Source: CAZODA01 sp964578485 (GTDB lineage Bacteria > Bacteroidota > Bacteroidia > Bacteroidales > Marinilabiliaceae). Taken from it: DNA of 64,000 nucleotides. Positions 1-9,554 of the stretch are shown here, one piece after another. Numbering within the stretch: position 1 is the first letter of the stretch; the number at the start of each line of letters is the position of its first letter. A model generated the notes under the pieces. The model saw nothing but the letters and a program-made list of their open reading frames with translations. It made no database searches and was not told where the DNA came from. Location: the NCBI GenBank assembly GCA_964578485.1, contig CAZODA010000003.1, positions 86,493 to 150,492 of the forward strand. The letters are read 5' to 3'. The translations under genes and the position numbers were made by a program.

Positions 1-1107
1 GCCATGACTTATTATGGTAGATGGACTTACAAATTTGAAGAAGCCGCTCGTCAGGGAGCAGCCGGTGCTTTAATCATTCATCAGACTGCGCCTGCCAGTT
101 ATGATTGGAATGTAGTACGCAATTCATGGTCGGGTACCCAATATGGTGTTTCTTCTTCCGACGATGACAAAAAGCTTAGAGCTGAAGGATGGATAAGAGA
201 AGATATCGCCAAGCTTCTCTTTGAAGAAGCAGGCTACGATTTTGAAAGTATGCTCCTTAAAGCTGCCGAAAAAGAATTTAGCCCTTTAACGTTCAATATG
301 AATGTTTCAGTATCCTTCGACAACCACATCAAACAATCGGAATGTCATAATATTATCGGTTTCATTGAAGGCAGTGAATACCCTGAAGAGAGTATAATTT
401 ATATGGCTCATTGGGATCATCTTGGAATGGTGGAGACCGATCATGGAGTTGATATTTATAATGGGGCCGTTGACAATGCAACCGGGGTCGCATCCATTAT
501 GTCCATCGCCGAACGTTTTATGAGTGAGGCAACAGTTCCGCGTCGTTCCATTGTTTTTATGGCTGTAACTGCCGAAGAGTCAGGACTATTGGGTTCGCAA
601 TATTATGCTGAGAATCCACTATTCTCTGTTGCCCAAACAGTTGCCGGCATTAATATCGATGCCCTTAATGTTTATGGTCCTACAGGTGATATTATTTCAA
701 TTGGTTATGGATACTCCGAACTTGAAGATTATCTTGAGCGTCATGCGGCATATCAAAACCGAATAGTCAAGCCCAATCCTAATCCTGAAGGGGGCTTTTT
801 TTACCGCTCCGATCATTTTAATCTTGCGAAACTTGGTATTCCTATGATTTATGCCAACAGCGGTTCAGATTATATAGGAAAAAATCAGGCTTATGCTGCC
901 AAGGTTGCACAGGATGAGGCTTCCCGTTATCATTCACCGAATGATGTTATTCACGATTTATGGAACTATAATGGTATTTATCAAGATTTATGGCTTTTCT
1001 ACAATATAGGTAAGGAGCTTGCCAATAATGATGATTTTCCAAATTGGATGCCCGACAATGAATTTAGAGCTGCCAGGGATGCTTTGGCTCCTCACAGAAG
1101 AAACTGA
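1..1107 (+). CDS. M28-family zinc aminopeptidase, 5' end outside window
   Basis: This is the C-terminal part of a secreted-type M28 metallopeptidase that removes N-terminal residues from peptides. The reading frame is open to the first base, so the true start and signal peptide lie upstream. Counting from the ATG at base 4, residues 1-60 look like the end of a PA (protease-associated) insert, and the peptidase core follows. The two-zinc site is complete: His136 in HWDHLG, Asp157 in GAVDNATG, Glu191/Glu192 in TAEES, Asp219 in NIDALN and His310 in YHSPND. The next gene starts 51 bp downstream on the same strand. The family call is firm; the substrate is unknown. Confidence 0.9.
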   Translation, partial: AMTYYGRWTYKFEEAARQGAAGALIIHQTAPASYDWNVVRNSWSGTQYGVSSSDDDKKLRAEGWIREDIAKLLFEEAGYDFESMLLKAAEKEFSPLTFNMNVSVSFDNHIKQSECHNIIGFIEGSEYPEESIIYMAHWDHLGMVETDHGVDIYNGAVDNATGVASIMSIAERFMSEATVPRRSIVFMAVTAEESGLLGSQYYAENPLFSVAQTVAGINIDALNVYGPTGDIISIGYGYSELEDYLERHAAYQNRIVKPNPNPEGGFFYRSDHFNLAKLGIPMIYANSGSDYIGKNQAYAAKVAQDEASRYHSPNDVIHDLWNYNGIYQDLWLFYNIGKELANNDDFPNWMPDNEFRAARDALAPHRRN

Positions 1108-1158
1108 CAAAAAAGGATTTTTATATTATAATCAAATAAAAAATTAAAATATTTTATA

Positions 1159-2847
1159 ATGTCAAAAAAAGTAATCGTTATTGGTGGTTCTGCAGCCGGA
1201 CCAAAAGCTGCTGCACGAGCACGCCGCATGGATAATAATGCAGAAATTATCATGTTTCAGAAAGCTCCTGATCTTTCTATGGCTTCATGTGGTTATCCTT
1301 ATTATGTTGGTGGTTTCTTCGATGACAGGAATCAGCTTTTATGTACTCCTGCCGGCGTTATAAGAGACCCAAAATTTTATTGGAATGCTAAGGGAATAAT
1401 AGCAAAAGTTAGCACTGAAGTTACCCGTATCGACCGAAAAAACAAAATAATTGAATTTACAGATTTAACAAACGGCGAAAGCGGCACACAGGAGTATGAC
1501 AAGCTTATTATTGCTACCGGTGCCATTCCTAACAAGCCTCCCATTCCGGGTATCGATCTTGAAGGGATTACCACTTTACAATCTATGCAGGATGCTGATT
1601 TTTTAAGGAAGATAAGGGATGAAGGGCTTATTAAAAAGGCTGTTGTAATTGGTGGCGGACTGATAGGGATAGAGACTCTTGAGGCTCTCCATTTGGCAAA
1701 TATCAATCTCACACTTGTTGAGCTTTTGCCTCAACTTCTAACTTTTTTAGATTGGGAGATGGCCAAATTAATTGAGAACTACCTTAAAACCAAAACCAAT
1801 GTTATCACTAAGAATGGTGTTGCCGAGTTTATGGGCGATAATGGTCGCTTATGTGGAGTTAAACTAAGCAATGGCACACAAATACCTTGTGAGCTTGCAG
1901 TTATAGCCATAGGTGTTCGTCCAAATATTAAGCTTGCGCAGGAAGCCGGTCTTAAGATAGGTGAAATGGGTGGAATTTCAGTTAATGAATATATGCAAAC
2001 CAGCGATCCTGATATTTATGCTGCGGGTGATTGTTGTGAAATCAACAATCTTTTAACAGCTAAAAAAGTTCTTGCACCTTTTGGTGACTTGGCAAATCTT
2101 CAGGGCCGTGTGGCAGGTGAGAATGTTATTTCAGATAATGTCGCAAGTTTTCCCGGCACTATACAGACCGGAATTTGCAAATTATTTGATTATGGAGTAG
2201 GAATTACAGGATTATCGGAAAGCAGGGCAAAAGAAGAGGGGATAGCTTATATGACAGTTGTAAATGCCAGTCCCGACAAGCCAAGTTTCATGAATGGAAA
2301 GTTACTGGTTACAAAGCTTGTAATTGATAAAAAGTCGGGGCAGTTATTGGGTGCTCAATGTCTTGGTCCGGGTGATGTAGGCAAACAGCTTGCAATATGG
2401 GCAACAGCAATAAAAGCAAAACAAACAGTCGAAGACATGGTAAATGCTGATCTTCCTTATGCACCACCTTTTTCACTTGCTATTGATCACAGTATAGCTA
2501 CGGCACATATTATTCAAAATAAAATGCGTGGTTTTTATACAGGTATATCGGCCGTTGAGGTTAAGGAAAAAATCTCAAACAACGAAAAACTATTTATTTT
2601 AGATACAAGGGGTGCCGATGAATATGAAGTGACAAGATTGGGAATAGGAGAAATTCTCATTCCTATTGGTTTACTAAGGAACCGTCTGGATGAGTTACCA
2701 AAAGATAAAAACACCGAGATAATAACATTTTGCCAAATATCTCTTAGAGGCTATGAAGCAGCTGTAATGTTAAAAGCTATGGGATATAAAAATGTTAAAC
2801 TTATGGAGGGTGGCATTTCAGCATGGCCTTTTGAAAAAGAAAAATAA
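1159..2847 (+). CDS. CoA-disulfide reductase-like flavoprotein fused to a rhodanese domain
   Basis: This is an FAD/NAD(P)H disulfide reductase of the CoA-disulfide reductase/NADH oxidase/polysulfide reductase group, probably cytoplasmic. An N-terminal FAD-binding glycine motif (residues 7-14) is followed by the single redox cysteine Cys44 in SCGYPYYVGG, a second dinucleotide-binding motif near residues 163-175, the C-terminal dimerisation domain, and a rhodanese domain from about residue 465. The rhodanese loop keeps its cysteine (Cys525 in CQISLRGY). Reductase-rhodanese fusions of this length (562 aa) are known and are linked to reduction of CoA persulfide, CoA disulfide or polysulfide. Which of these is the true substrate cannot be read from the sequence. 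Confidence 0.88.
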   Translation: MSKKVIVIGGSAAGPKAAARARRMDNNAEIIMFQKAPDLSMASCGYPYYVGGFFDDRNQLLCTPAGVIRDPKFYWNAKGIIAKVSTEVTRIDRKNKIIEFTDLTNGESGTQEYDKLIIATGAIPNKPPIPGIDLEGITTLQSMQDADFLRKIRDEGLIKKAVVIGGGLIGIETLEALHLANINLTLVELLPQLLTFLDWEMAKLIENYLKTKTNVITKNGVAEFMGDNGRLCGVKLSNGTQIPCELAVIAIGVRPNIKLAQEAGLKIGEMGGISVNEYMQTSDPDIYAAGDCCEINNLLTAKKVLAPFGDLANLQGRVAGENVISDNVASFPGTIQTGICKLFDYGVGITGLSESRAKEEGIAYMTVVNASPDKPSFMNGKLLVTKLVIDKKSGQLLGAQCLGPGDVGKQLAIWATAIKAKQTVEDMVNADLPYAPPFSLAIDHSIATAHIIQNKMRGFYTGISAVEVKEKISNNEKLFILDTRGADEYEVTRLGIGEILIPIGLLRNRLDELPKDKNTEIITFCQISLRGYEAAVMLKAMGYKNVKLMEGGISAWPFEKEK

Positions 2848-2923
2848 AAGCTGAGGTTTTAATTTAAAATCCTCCTGGGCAGCATATTTATAAAGACAAA
2901 AATCGGAGGAAAATCTATTTTGG

Positions 2924-2957
2924 ACAACCACGTAAGAACACTTCTACGTGGTTGTTC
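2924..2957 (+). terminator. Rho-independent terminator after the CoA-disulfide reductase gene
   Basis: The arms ACAACCACGTA and TACGTGGTTGT form an 11-bp perfect stem around a loop of about 10 bases, followed on the plus strand by a T-rich run. It lies between convergent genes and could serve both. Confidence 0.75.
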
Positions 2958-2964
2958 TGTTTTA

Positions 2965-4818
2965 TTATATAATTTCGAGTATAGTTATACTTTTTGGTCC
3001 TAACAACAAAGTGCCAAGTCCTGATGATGTTTCTCCATTTAATATATTTGTCACCTGCAATACTTTACCTGTAGTTTGGCTAAAATGTGAGGATTCTACT
3101 CTTCGAGGAGAAGAAGGATGATTATTTATAATTACCAATAATTTTTTCTCATCGGATATTCTAAAATATGCATAAATATCCTCCACAGGTTCAAAGTGGA
3201 TAGTTTTTCCTTTCATCAACTCCGGGTTATTTTGTCGCCAATTTAGTAAGGTTGTCATAAAGCGTATTGCATCACGCTGATGGTTATTTAAAGTTGATAT
3301 ATTAAAAGCGCTTTCTTTATCATTTGTCCATCCCCCGGGAAAATCGGATCTTATAAAACCTAAACCATGTTGTGCCATTCCTTCAAGCAGTACTTCCGAC
3401 CCATAGAGGAAAGTTGGTATTCCTCTTGCCGTAAGCAAAAAACCAACATACATTTTAAAGATATCAATATCTTTTTCAGCAAGTGTAAATAGGCGTGTAC
3501 TATTGTGGTTATCCCCCAAGAGTATCAACTGAGAAGTAGGGTCATCATAAACTCTGTCAGATGCCATAAATCTATAAATTTGCTTTAATACATCATTTGT
3601 TTTTTGATATTCAGCAAACACATCTTTCCATATATCATAGAAAGGTTGGTCAGTGACATGAGTAAATTCAAATTTATTATTATCTCCATTTTTCCAATAA
3701 TTATTTAAAATAGGAGAACTAGTTTGTGGAGCGGCAATAATATTTAGATTTGGATATTCAAGTTTTACAGCCTGCGTAAGTTCTTCAAGCAATAGAGGAT
3801 GCACAAGTTGAGTTTGTTCTATTTTAAATCCATCAGGCTGAGTTTTTTGAATCCACCACAGAACATTTTGTATCATATATCTCCTGAGTTCAGGATTTTG
3901 ATAATTTAATGATGGTGTATCAAAGGAGTCCCATTTATGGGAATACTTAAGATAATCTTCTTTACTTGAATAAGGGTCAGCAAACACATAAGGGTTTTCC
4001 GACAAACCAAACAAATCATTCCTTTTTAAAATCCAATTTTGTGAAGGAGGATTTTGCGTTAATGAATGTTGATTACCAGCTTTATGAAGGACTTTTGTAA
4101 GAATAAACTTAATATTCCGATTGCGGTAATGTGCAACTAAATTTGTAAGCTCTTGTAAATCTCCTAATCGAGAATCGGTACGATAATGATCAGTAGGTGC
4201 AAAGCGCTCATAGGATAATACCAATTGATTAGATTCATAAACGGGGGTAAGTTCAATTGTTGTTATTCCAAGTTGTCGTAAATATGAAATAGAATTCAAA
4301 ATACCCTCGAAATCCCCACCATGAATCCCTGCAGGATTCATTCTATCGGCTTGTTCAAATAGTCCATTAAAACTGTCATTAGAGGTATTTGCATTAACAA
4401 AACGATCAGGAAGGATCTGATATATCACATCAGCACCGGTAAGCGGCATAGGCTGAAAGCTTTGCTTACCACCTATAAGATGGAAATTTACGATGCGTGC
4501 CGGCTGATTCGGAGTGGTAACACGAATTGCAAAGGTAGAAGGCGTGGTATTTGGCGATATTTCTATTTCAACAAAAAGAAATGAGGGATTATCTCCCGCA
4601 TACTGATTGATAATAGAAACTCCGGATTGGACAATATTGGCGGTTCCATTTGAAATTTGATTTCCTTGAATAATTAACAACAACTTATTGTTTTTCATTC
4701 CAACCCACCACTCCGAAGGCCAACATTTCAAACGGCTATATTGTCCTTGTCCGCTAATTGGAAGTGTAACACACTGCAGACAAACAAACAAAAATATCCA
4801 TATAAAATTTCTTTTCAT
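2965..4818 (-). CDS. GH13 alpha-amylase-family protein (SusA-like), catalytic residues replaced
   Basis: This 617-aa protein has the fold signature of the neopullulanase/SusA branch of GH13: an N-terminal WWVGMKN domain, a DVIYQILPDRF barrel start, ADRMNPAGIHGGD, and a C-terminal FLLTARGIPTFLYGSE and RSDFPGGW. The four conserved catalytic regions are degenerate. Region I reads TKVLHKAGN where DxxxNH is expected. Region II reads GFKIE (nucleophile Asp to Glu334). Region III reads NIIAAPQ (acid/base Glu to Ala363). Region IV reads DNHNSTR (Asp to Asn439). The ORF is intact, so a non-catalytic role such as glycan binding is likely. The start at 4818 is preferred over an upstream in-frame ATG at 4854 because it is followed directly by a signal peptide (MKRNFIWIF...) and fits the promoter at 4863-4893. 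No SusC/D partners are adjacent. Confidence 0.85.
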   Translation of the reverse strand: MKRNFIWIFLFVCLQCVTLPISGQGQYSRLKCWPSEWWVGMKNNKLLLIIQGNQISNGTANIVQSGVSIINQYAGDNPSFLFVEIEISPNTTPSTFAIRVTTPNQPARIVNFHLIGGKQSFQPMPLTGADVIYQILPDRFVNANTSNDSFNGLFEQADRMNPAGIHGGDFEGILNSISYLRQLGITTIELTPVYESNQLVLSYERFAPTDHYRTDSRLGDLQELTNLVAHYRNRNIKFILTKVLHKAGNQHSLTQNPPSQNWILKRNDLFGLSENPYVFADPYSSKEDYLKYSHKWDSFDTPSLNYQNPELRRYMIQNVLWWIQKTQPDGFKIEQTQLVHPLLLEELTQAVKLEYPNLNIIAAPQTSSPILNNYWKNGDNNKFEFTHVTDQPFYDIWKDVFAEYQKTNDVLKQIYRFMASDRVYDDPTSQLILLGDNHNSTRLFTLAEKDIDIFKMYVGFLLTARGIPTFLYGSEVLLEGMAQHGLGFIRSDFPGGWTNDKESAFNISTLNNHQRDAIRFMTTLLNWRQNNPELMKGKTIHFEPVEDIYAYFRISDEKKLLVIINNHPSSPRRVESSHFSQTTGKVLQVTNILNGETSSGLGTLLLGPKSITILEII

Positions 4819-4862
4819 AGTTAATTGTATCTCATTTATTAATAAGTTATACAATTATAATG

Positions 4863-4893
4863 CAAATATATAATGAAATGTTTTTCAAATCAA
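4863..4893 (-). promoter_or_regulatory. Bacteroidota-type promoter of the GH13-like gene
   Basis: On the minus strand, TTG (4891-4893) is followed by 20 bases and then TATATTTG (4863-4870), matching TTG-N19/20-TAnnTTTG. Transcription would start near 4856, giving a leader of about 40 bases before the ATG at 4818. Confidence 0.55.
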
Positions 4894-4916
4894 CGAATAT
4901 ATTATTTGTATTCAAA

Positions 4917-4950
4917 AAAAAAGGGTTGCTAAAAAGTGCAACCCCTTTTA
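4917..4950 (-). terminator. Rho-independent terminator of the TPR lipoprotein gene
   Basis: Read on the minus strand, GGGTTGC and GCAACCC pair around an 8-base loop, flanked by A-rich sequence on one side and a run of eight or more T on the exit side. It lies 17 bp after the stop of the gene ending at 4967. Confidence 0.75.
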
Positions 4951-4966
4951 ATTTTATTATTCAATG

Positions 4967-6694
4967 TTATTGAACGATAGATCTGAAAGTGGCATCACCA
5001 AAGAATCTTGCAAATTCCATATCTGTAGAAGCATATTCTTTATACTTAGCATCCAGATCGGTAGCTCTACGAAGATTGTCAAACATCACATCAGAATCAT
5101 TGGTACGTACTCCAACAATAGCTTTTAAATAATATTTCAGTGCTACTTCTTGCGTATTAGCATTTAAAGTAGAAAGTGCGGCATCATAATTACCTGCCAA
5201 TATTTTGGCTAAAGCAGCATTACAACTTACACTGTTTCCGAAATAACGTACAGCTTCATCATACATACCTTTTTTAATTGCAACAACACCAAGATTATTA
5301 TCAAGCTCACTACCAACTCCTGCAGCATTTCCAAAATACTCTTCGGCTTTTTCCATTTCACCATTACGAAGTGCTACAGCACCTAAGTTATTCATAACCT
5401 CCGGCTGATTGGCTTTTGTAGAATTAGCTCTTTCAAAAGCAACTGCTGCTTGATCCAAGTCACCTTTTTGATAAAAGGCATATCCAACATTATTGTGAGT
5501 TCTCCAATCGTTGGGGAATTGTTTGGCTGCTGCCTGATAAATAGCTAATTGTTCATCAACATTATTAGTTAATGTTCCTGCATATAATATTTCTTCAACA
5601 TTTAATACAGAAGGATTAGCTGAAGCCAATTCAGAAATTTCTTCATCTGACTTTCCAATTTCCTCAACATTAACATTTAATTTTGAACGACGAAGTTGTG
5701 GGAGTATCTCTTCTGCCAATACTTCAAAAGTGCTGGCCATATTTTTAATTTCTCTCTCACGAACTTCAGGATCAGTGTGCATGGAAAGAACACGAAGGAC
5801 TAAATCTTTATCCTGAATATTGCTATTTTCAACTAATTGTTTAAAGCCTTCCCAGTCTTCCGGAGTAGTCTTTAAATTAAAGAAATCTGCATCAGATACT
5901 TCGTCTATTTTTGCTCTTCTGAATTGATTGCTCAGATAATTTTGAGCGGAACTCTCACGCTGTGAAGCGAGACGGGTATTTAGATCGATAGGACCGTCGG
6001 GTGAAGCATATGAAGATATTTCAACACCTTTAAATTCCTTATTATCTGAATCACGAACTTCCGCAAGAAAATCATTGATAGCTTTAACTTCAGCTTTGTT
6101 TAATTCGGTATTGCGAATATTAGCTTGCTGAATTAAATAAAGGATCTCAGCTGATTTTGTAATGGGAATAATTCGCTGGAATTGATCCGCACCTACAGAA
6201 CCCTGAATTCCACGAGCTTCTACCATTGATGAAGTAGAAATAACGCCTTCAGCAATTTTGTAAGGTTCAAATTCAAGCTCTTTGTTACCTTTTGTTGCGC
6301 GAATACGAACTACAAGGTCTGAAACACGCATACCTTCATTGTAAGTAACAGTGTTGTAGTAATTTACCTGACCGCCATTAGCACGTGAAATAACTTGGAA
6401 GTTACCTTCAGCGCGATCACCCTGCACCGAATAGGAAGGATATTCTGTTTCTCCTCCTTCATATACTAATACCGGTGTGGCTTCCAGAGTTGCTTTACGA
6501 TCAAAATAGCCTGCTGGAATTTGTACACGGACATTAATATCCACTTTTCCTCCGTGAGTTTCTAAAACTTCGGGAGTTACAGTGTAATTAACATCCTCTG
6601 CATTTTTTTTCATTTTTTCGAGGCTGGAGCATCCGGCAAAGGCAATAACTGTCAACGCCAGAGTAGCAAAAAAAATAATTCTTGTTCTTTTCAT
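4967..6694 (-). CDS. Lipoprotein with OmpA-like and TPR segments
   Basis: The 575-aa product begins with a lipoprotein signal (lipobox FAGC, Cys near residue 22). The middle contains a segment like the peptidoglycan-binding OmpA core (EISSYASPDGPIDLNTRLASQR). The C-terminal third has tetratricopeptide repeats (THNNVGYAFYQKGDLDQAAVAFERA and MNNLGAVALRNGEMEKAEEYF patterns) from about residue 385. It is probably anchored to an outer or inner membrane leaflet and acts as an envelope scaffold; no enzyme motif is visible. It is transcribed alone, with a TATATTTG -7 box at 6743-6750 on the minus strand and a terminator behind it. The exact role is unknown. Confidence 0.75.
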   Translation of the reverse strand: MKRTRIIFFATLALTVIAFAGCSSLEKMKKNAEDVNYTVTPEVLETHGGKVDINVRVQIPAGYFDRKATLEATPVLVYEGGETEYPSYSVQGDRAEGNFQVISRANGGQVNYYNTVTYNEGMRVSDLVVRIRATKGNKELEFEPYKIAEGVISTSSMVEARGIQGSVGADQFQRIIPITKSAEILYLIQQANIRNTELNKAEVKAINDFLAEVRDSDNKEFKGVEISSYASPDGPIDLNTRLASQRESSAQNYLSNQFRRAKIDEVSDADFFNLKTTPEDWEGFKQLVENSNIQDKDLVLRVLSMHTDPEVREREIKNMASTFEVLAEEILPQLRRSKLNVNVEEIGKSDEEISELASANPSVLNVEEILYAGTLTNNVDEQLAIYQAAAKQFPNDWRTHNNVGYAFYQKGDLDQAAVAFERANSTKANQPEVMNNLGAVALRNGEMEKAEEYFGNAAGVGSELDNNLGVVAIKKGMYDEAVRYFGNSVSCNAALAKILAGNYDAALSTLNANTQEVALKYYLKAIVGVRTNDSDVMFDNLRRATDLDAKYKEYASTDMEFARFFGDATFRSIVQ

Positions 6695-6883
6695 AATGCT
6701 AGCTTAATTATTTGTTCTTGAACTAATTCTAAAACTTACACACAAATATAATAATGTTTTTAAAAAATTAAAGAATATACCGTTAATAATTACAAATATA
6801 ACTAATAATTGAACTTATATAAATCTTTTTGTTCTTTTTAAGCGCTAAGACCTCATATTTACCAGCTATATCAATAGTTTGTT

Positions 6884-9019
6884 TCACTTTTTTGGCAGTT
6901 TCCACGTTTCCTTCATATTATACAAGGCGAAAGCCCATTTATCGCCCGCTTCTTCAATTTGCATCGAAAGGGGTTTTCCGGCTCCATGACCTGCAAGGGT
7001 TTCAATTCTTATCAACACAGGGTTTTCTCCTTTATATTTTTCTTGTAGGCAAGCTATATATTTAAATGAATGAGCCGGCACCACTCTGTCGTCATGATCA
7101 GCAGTGGTAACAAGGGTAGCAGGAAAGACATCACTCTCTTTAATATTATGAAGGGGTGAATATGATAAAAGATAATTAAACATATCTTCACTATCATCGC
7201 TACGGCCATAATCACCTGCCCATGCCCATCCAATAGTGAAGTTGTGATATCGCAACATATCCATAACACCAACTGCAGGAAGTGCAACCTTAAAAAGCTC
7301 AGGACGTTGGTTTGCTACTGCACCAACCAAAAGGCCTCCATTGCTACCTCCCATGATGGCCAATTTATCATTATTTGTATATTGTTTATCAATCAGAAAT
7401 TCTGCAGCTAAGATAAAGTCATCAAATACACGTTGTTTATTAAAGCGTGTTCCTCCTCTATACCATCCTTCACCATATTCTCCACCTCCTCTAATGTGAG
7501 CACAAACATAAACTCCACCATTTTCGAGCCATGGAATCAGTCTCGGATCAAAACCAAGGGAAGGAATTATATTAAACCCACCATAACCATATAAAATAGT
7601 TGGATTGCTGCCATTTAATTCAAGCTTTGATTTATGCACAATAAAAAGAGGGATTTCTGCTCCATCTTCTGCATCAATAAAAACCTGATTTATTTCAAAG
7701 GCCTCACTATCGAAGTCAACTTCGGGAATGAACCATGCTGTTTGTTTACGATTTTTTAAATCAAATTTAAAAACACCTGAAGGCACTATGTATGATGCAA
7801 AATTATAATACAATATATCATCATCGGTATCAGCACGCAGTCCTGAAGCTGAACCTAATCCCGGAAGGGATATATCATATAAATACTCTCCTTTTTTTGA
7901 AAAAACCTTTAATACAGATTTAACATCTTCAATATAATGAGCAATTAAATAATTCTTTGATGCAACTACAGAACTAAGCACATTTTTGGTTTCAGAAAGT
8001 ATTGTTTTCCAATTTTTTATAGATGGGTTTTTTGGATCAACGGTCATTAGCTGATATCGGGCAGCATCATAATTTGTTTTTACCAAAATCTTATCTTCTA
8101 CTGTTGCCACATAGGAACTTTCAGTTTCAAAATCATTATCAGCTTCCAGCCATGATCCTTTATTACGATGATCTTTTATCATAAGGCTATTGCCTTGAGT
8201 AGAAATGCTTGAAAATAACAGGAGGAAGTGACTGTCGTCGTCCACTTGAAGTGAGAAATTCATATTTGCCTGATCCTGGTTTTGATAAATCAATACATCT
8301 TCATCCTGAGAAGTCCCTAAGCGATGATAATACACTTTTTGAAATTCATTGCTTGCCGATAACAGATCTTCAGATAATGGTTCATCATACCGGCTATAAA
8401 AGAAACCATCATTATCCCATGAAAGGTTTGAAAATTTCACCCACTCTAAATGATCATCAAGATCAGTAACATTATCAACTTCCCGAATATAGACATCTCT
8501 CCAGTCGGAACCTCCACTACTAATACCATAGGCAACATACTTGCCATCTTTAGAAACAGAAATGATTGCCAAGCTGCTTGTTCCATCATCTGAAAATAAA
8601 TTTGGATCTATTAGTACTTTTTCAATATTGTCGTAAATATCCTTTACATATAGTATGGCATGATTTTGAAAGCCATCATGTCTATGATAAAATAGTTTGT
8701 CTCCCTTTCTTAACGGGGAACTTTCACTCGGATAAGACCAAAGTTGGGTGATTCTTTCTTTAATTGCGTCGCGGAAGGGGATATTGTCAAGATAAGAAAA
8801 GCAAACTTCATTTTGGGCATCAATCCATTCACGTGTATCGATAGAATTATTGTCTTCTAACCAACGATAAGGGTCAGCAACGCTATGACCAAAATAATCA
8901 TCGATAGTATCATCTTTTTTTGTTTCAGGATATTTGATCACCTTGGAAGAGTTGTTTTTACAAGCATGAGAAATTAATACAATAAGTATAAAAGGAATAA
9001 AAAGACGAAATGTTTTCAT
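6884..9019 (-). CDS. Prolyl oligopeptidase (S9A), lipoprotein
   Basis: This 711-aa serine peptidase hydrolyses peptides after proline. It has a lipoprotein-type signal (ISHAC, Cys near residue 20), a seven-bladed propeller region starting after the conserved ADPYRWLED motif, and a C-terminal alpha/beta-hydrolase domain. The triad is intact: Ser559 in GGSNGG, Asp643 or Asp644 in DDRVVP, and His678 in GHGAG. The length is that of the family. The upstream gene (ending at 9031) is only 11 bp away on the same strand, so the two are probably cotranscribed. Confidence 0.93.
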   Translation of the reverse strand: MKTFRLFIPFILIVLISHACKNNSSKVIKYPETKKDDTIDDYFGHSVADPYRWLEDNNSIDTREWIDAQNEVCFSYLDNIPFRDAIKERITQLWSYPSESSPLRKGDKLFYHRHDGFQNHAILYVKDIYDNIEKVLIDPNLFSDDGTSSLAIISVSKDGKYVAYGISSGGSDWRDVYIREVDNVTDLDDHLEWVKFSNLSWDNDGFFYSRYDEPLSEDLLSASNEFQKVYYHRLGTSQDEDVLIYQNQDQANMNFSLQVDDDSHFLLLFSSISTQGNSLMIKDHRNKGSWLEADNDFETESSYVATVEDKILVKTNYDAARYQLMTVDPKNPSIKNWKTILSETKNVLSSVVASKNYLIAHYIEDVKSVLKVFSKKGEYLYDISLPGLGSASGLRADTDDDILYYNFASYIVPSGVFKFDLKNRKQTAWFIPEVDFDSEAFEINQVFIDAEDGAEIPLFIVHKSKLELNGSNPTILYGYGGFNIIPSLGFDPRLIPWLENGGVYVCAHIRGGGEYGEGWYRGGTRFNKQRVFDDFILAAEFLIDKQYTNNDKLAIMGGSNGGLLVGAVANQRPELFKVALPAVGVMDMLRYHNFTIGWAWAGDYGRSDDSEDMFNYLLSYSPLHNIKESDVFPATLVTTADHDDRVVPAHSFKYIACLQEKYKGENPVLIRIETLAGHGAGKPLSMQIEEAGDKWAFALYNMKETWKLPKK

Positions 9020-9030
9020 AATTGATAGGA

Positions 9031-9525
9031 TTAAAAAATTCTTCCTTTACGTTTAAGTATCAGTTCGGTAATTTTACCGGCAAACCACCCTAAAATCATA
9101 CCCGTTGCAATTGTCAGCATCAAAAGCTCATGTAATTGAATTCCCGGTCTTATGCGGTGAAGTATTAAAGCCGGGATAACACCAATAAGAATACCTGCTA
9201 CAGTAATCCGGGATAACCATAAGCCACGAGCAACAATTTTATGACTGTCATTCAGGTGATTAAGCGCTTTCTGAAGATCATTTTGAAATAATTTCACCTC
9301 AGGTGCATCATTTTTAACCCATTCGCCTGCAAAGTCAAGTTGCGAATTAATTTTTTCCAGCCATAAAGCACATTCTTTACAATCTTCCTTCTTTTGATCC
9401 AAGGCATACAACAAACGGGGTACTGTCTGGATATTATAAAAACGAAGAGCTTCACGTGGCACATTCTGAAAATTCAGACTTACACGTTCATACCATTGCG
9501 ATTGTTTTGATTCTTGGCTGCTCAC
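9031..9525 (-). CDS. Hypothetical protein with two C-terminal membrane segments
   Basis: I do not recognise this 164-aa protein. The first 100 residues are soluble and probably helical, with two cysteines close together (KEDCKECALW). Two hydrophobic stretches follow at about residues 107-126 and 133-151, and the tail is basic (ELILKRKGRIF), which suggests an inner-membrane protein with a cytoplasmic N-terminal domain. It lies between pnp and the S9 peptidase, all on the minus strand with short gaps (29 and 11 bp). Confidence 0.65.
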   Translation of the reverse strand: MSSQESKQSQWYERVSLNFQNVPREALRFYNIQTVPRLLYALDQKKEDCKECALWLEKINSQLDFAGEWVKNDAPEVKLFQNDLQKALNHLNDSHKIVARGLWLSRITVAGILIGVIPALILHRIRPGIQLHELLMLTIATGMILGWFAGKITELILKRKGRIF

Positions 9526-9554
9526 TTTACAATTTCCGGCTTTGCAAACTATAT

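Noticed and set aside
4819..4854. Upstream ATG of the GH13-like gene as the true start
   Set aside because: It would put 12 hydrophilic residues before a clear signal peptide and leave almost no leader after the promoter at 4863-4893.
6695..6883. Frameshifted C-terminal extension of the prolyl oligopeptidase
   Set aside because: A one-base shift at the A-run near the stop opens a further frame, but S9A proteins normally end where this one does, after KWAFALYNM.
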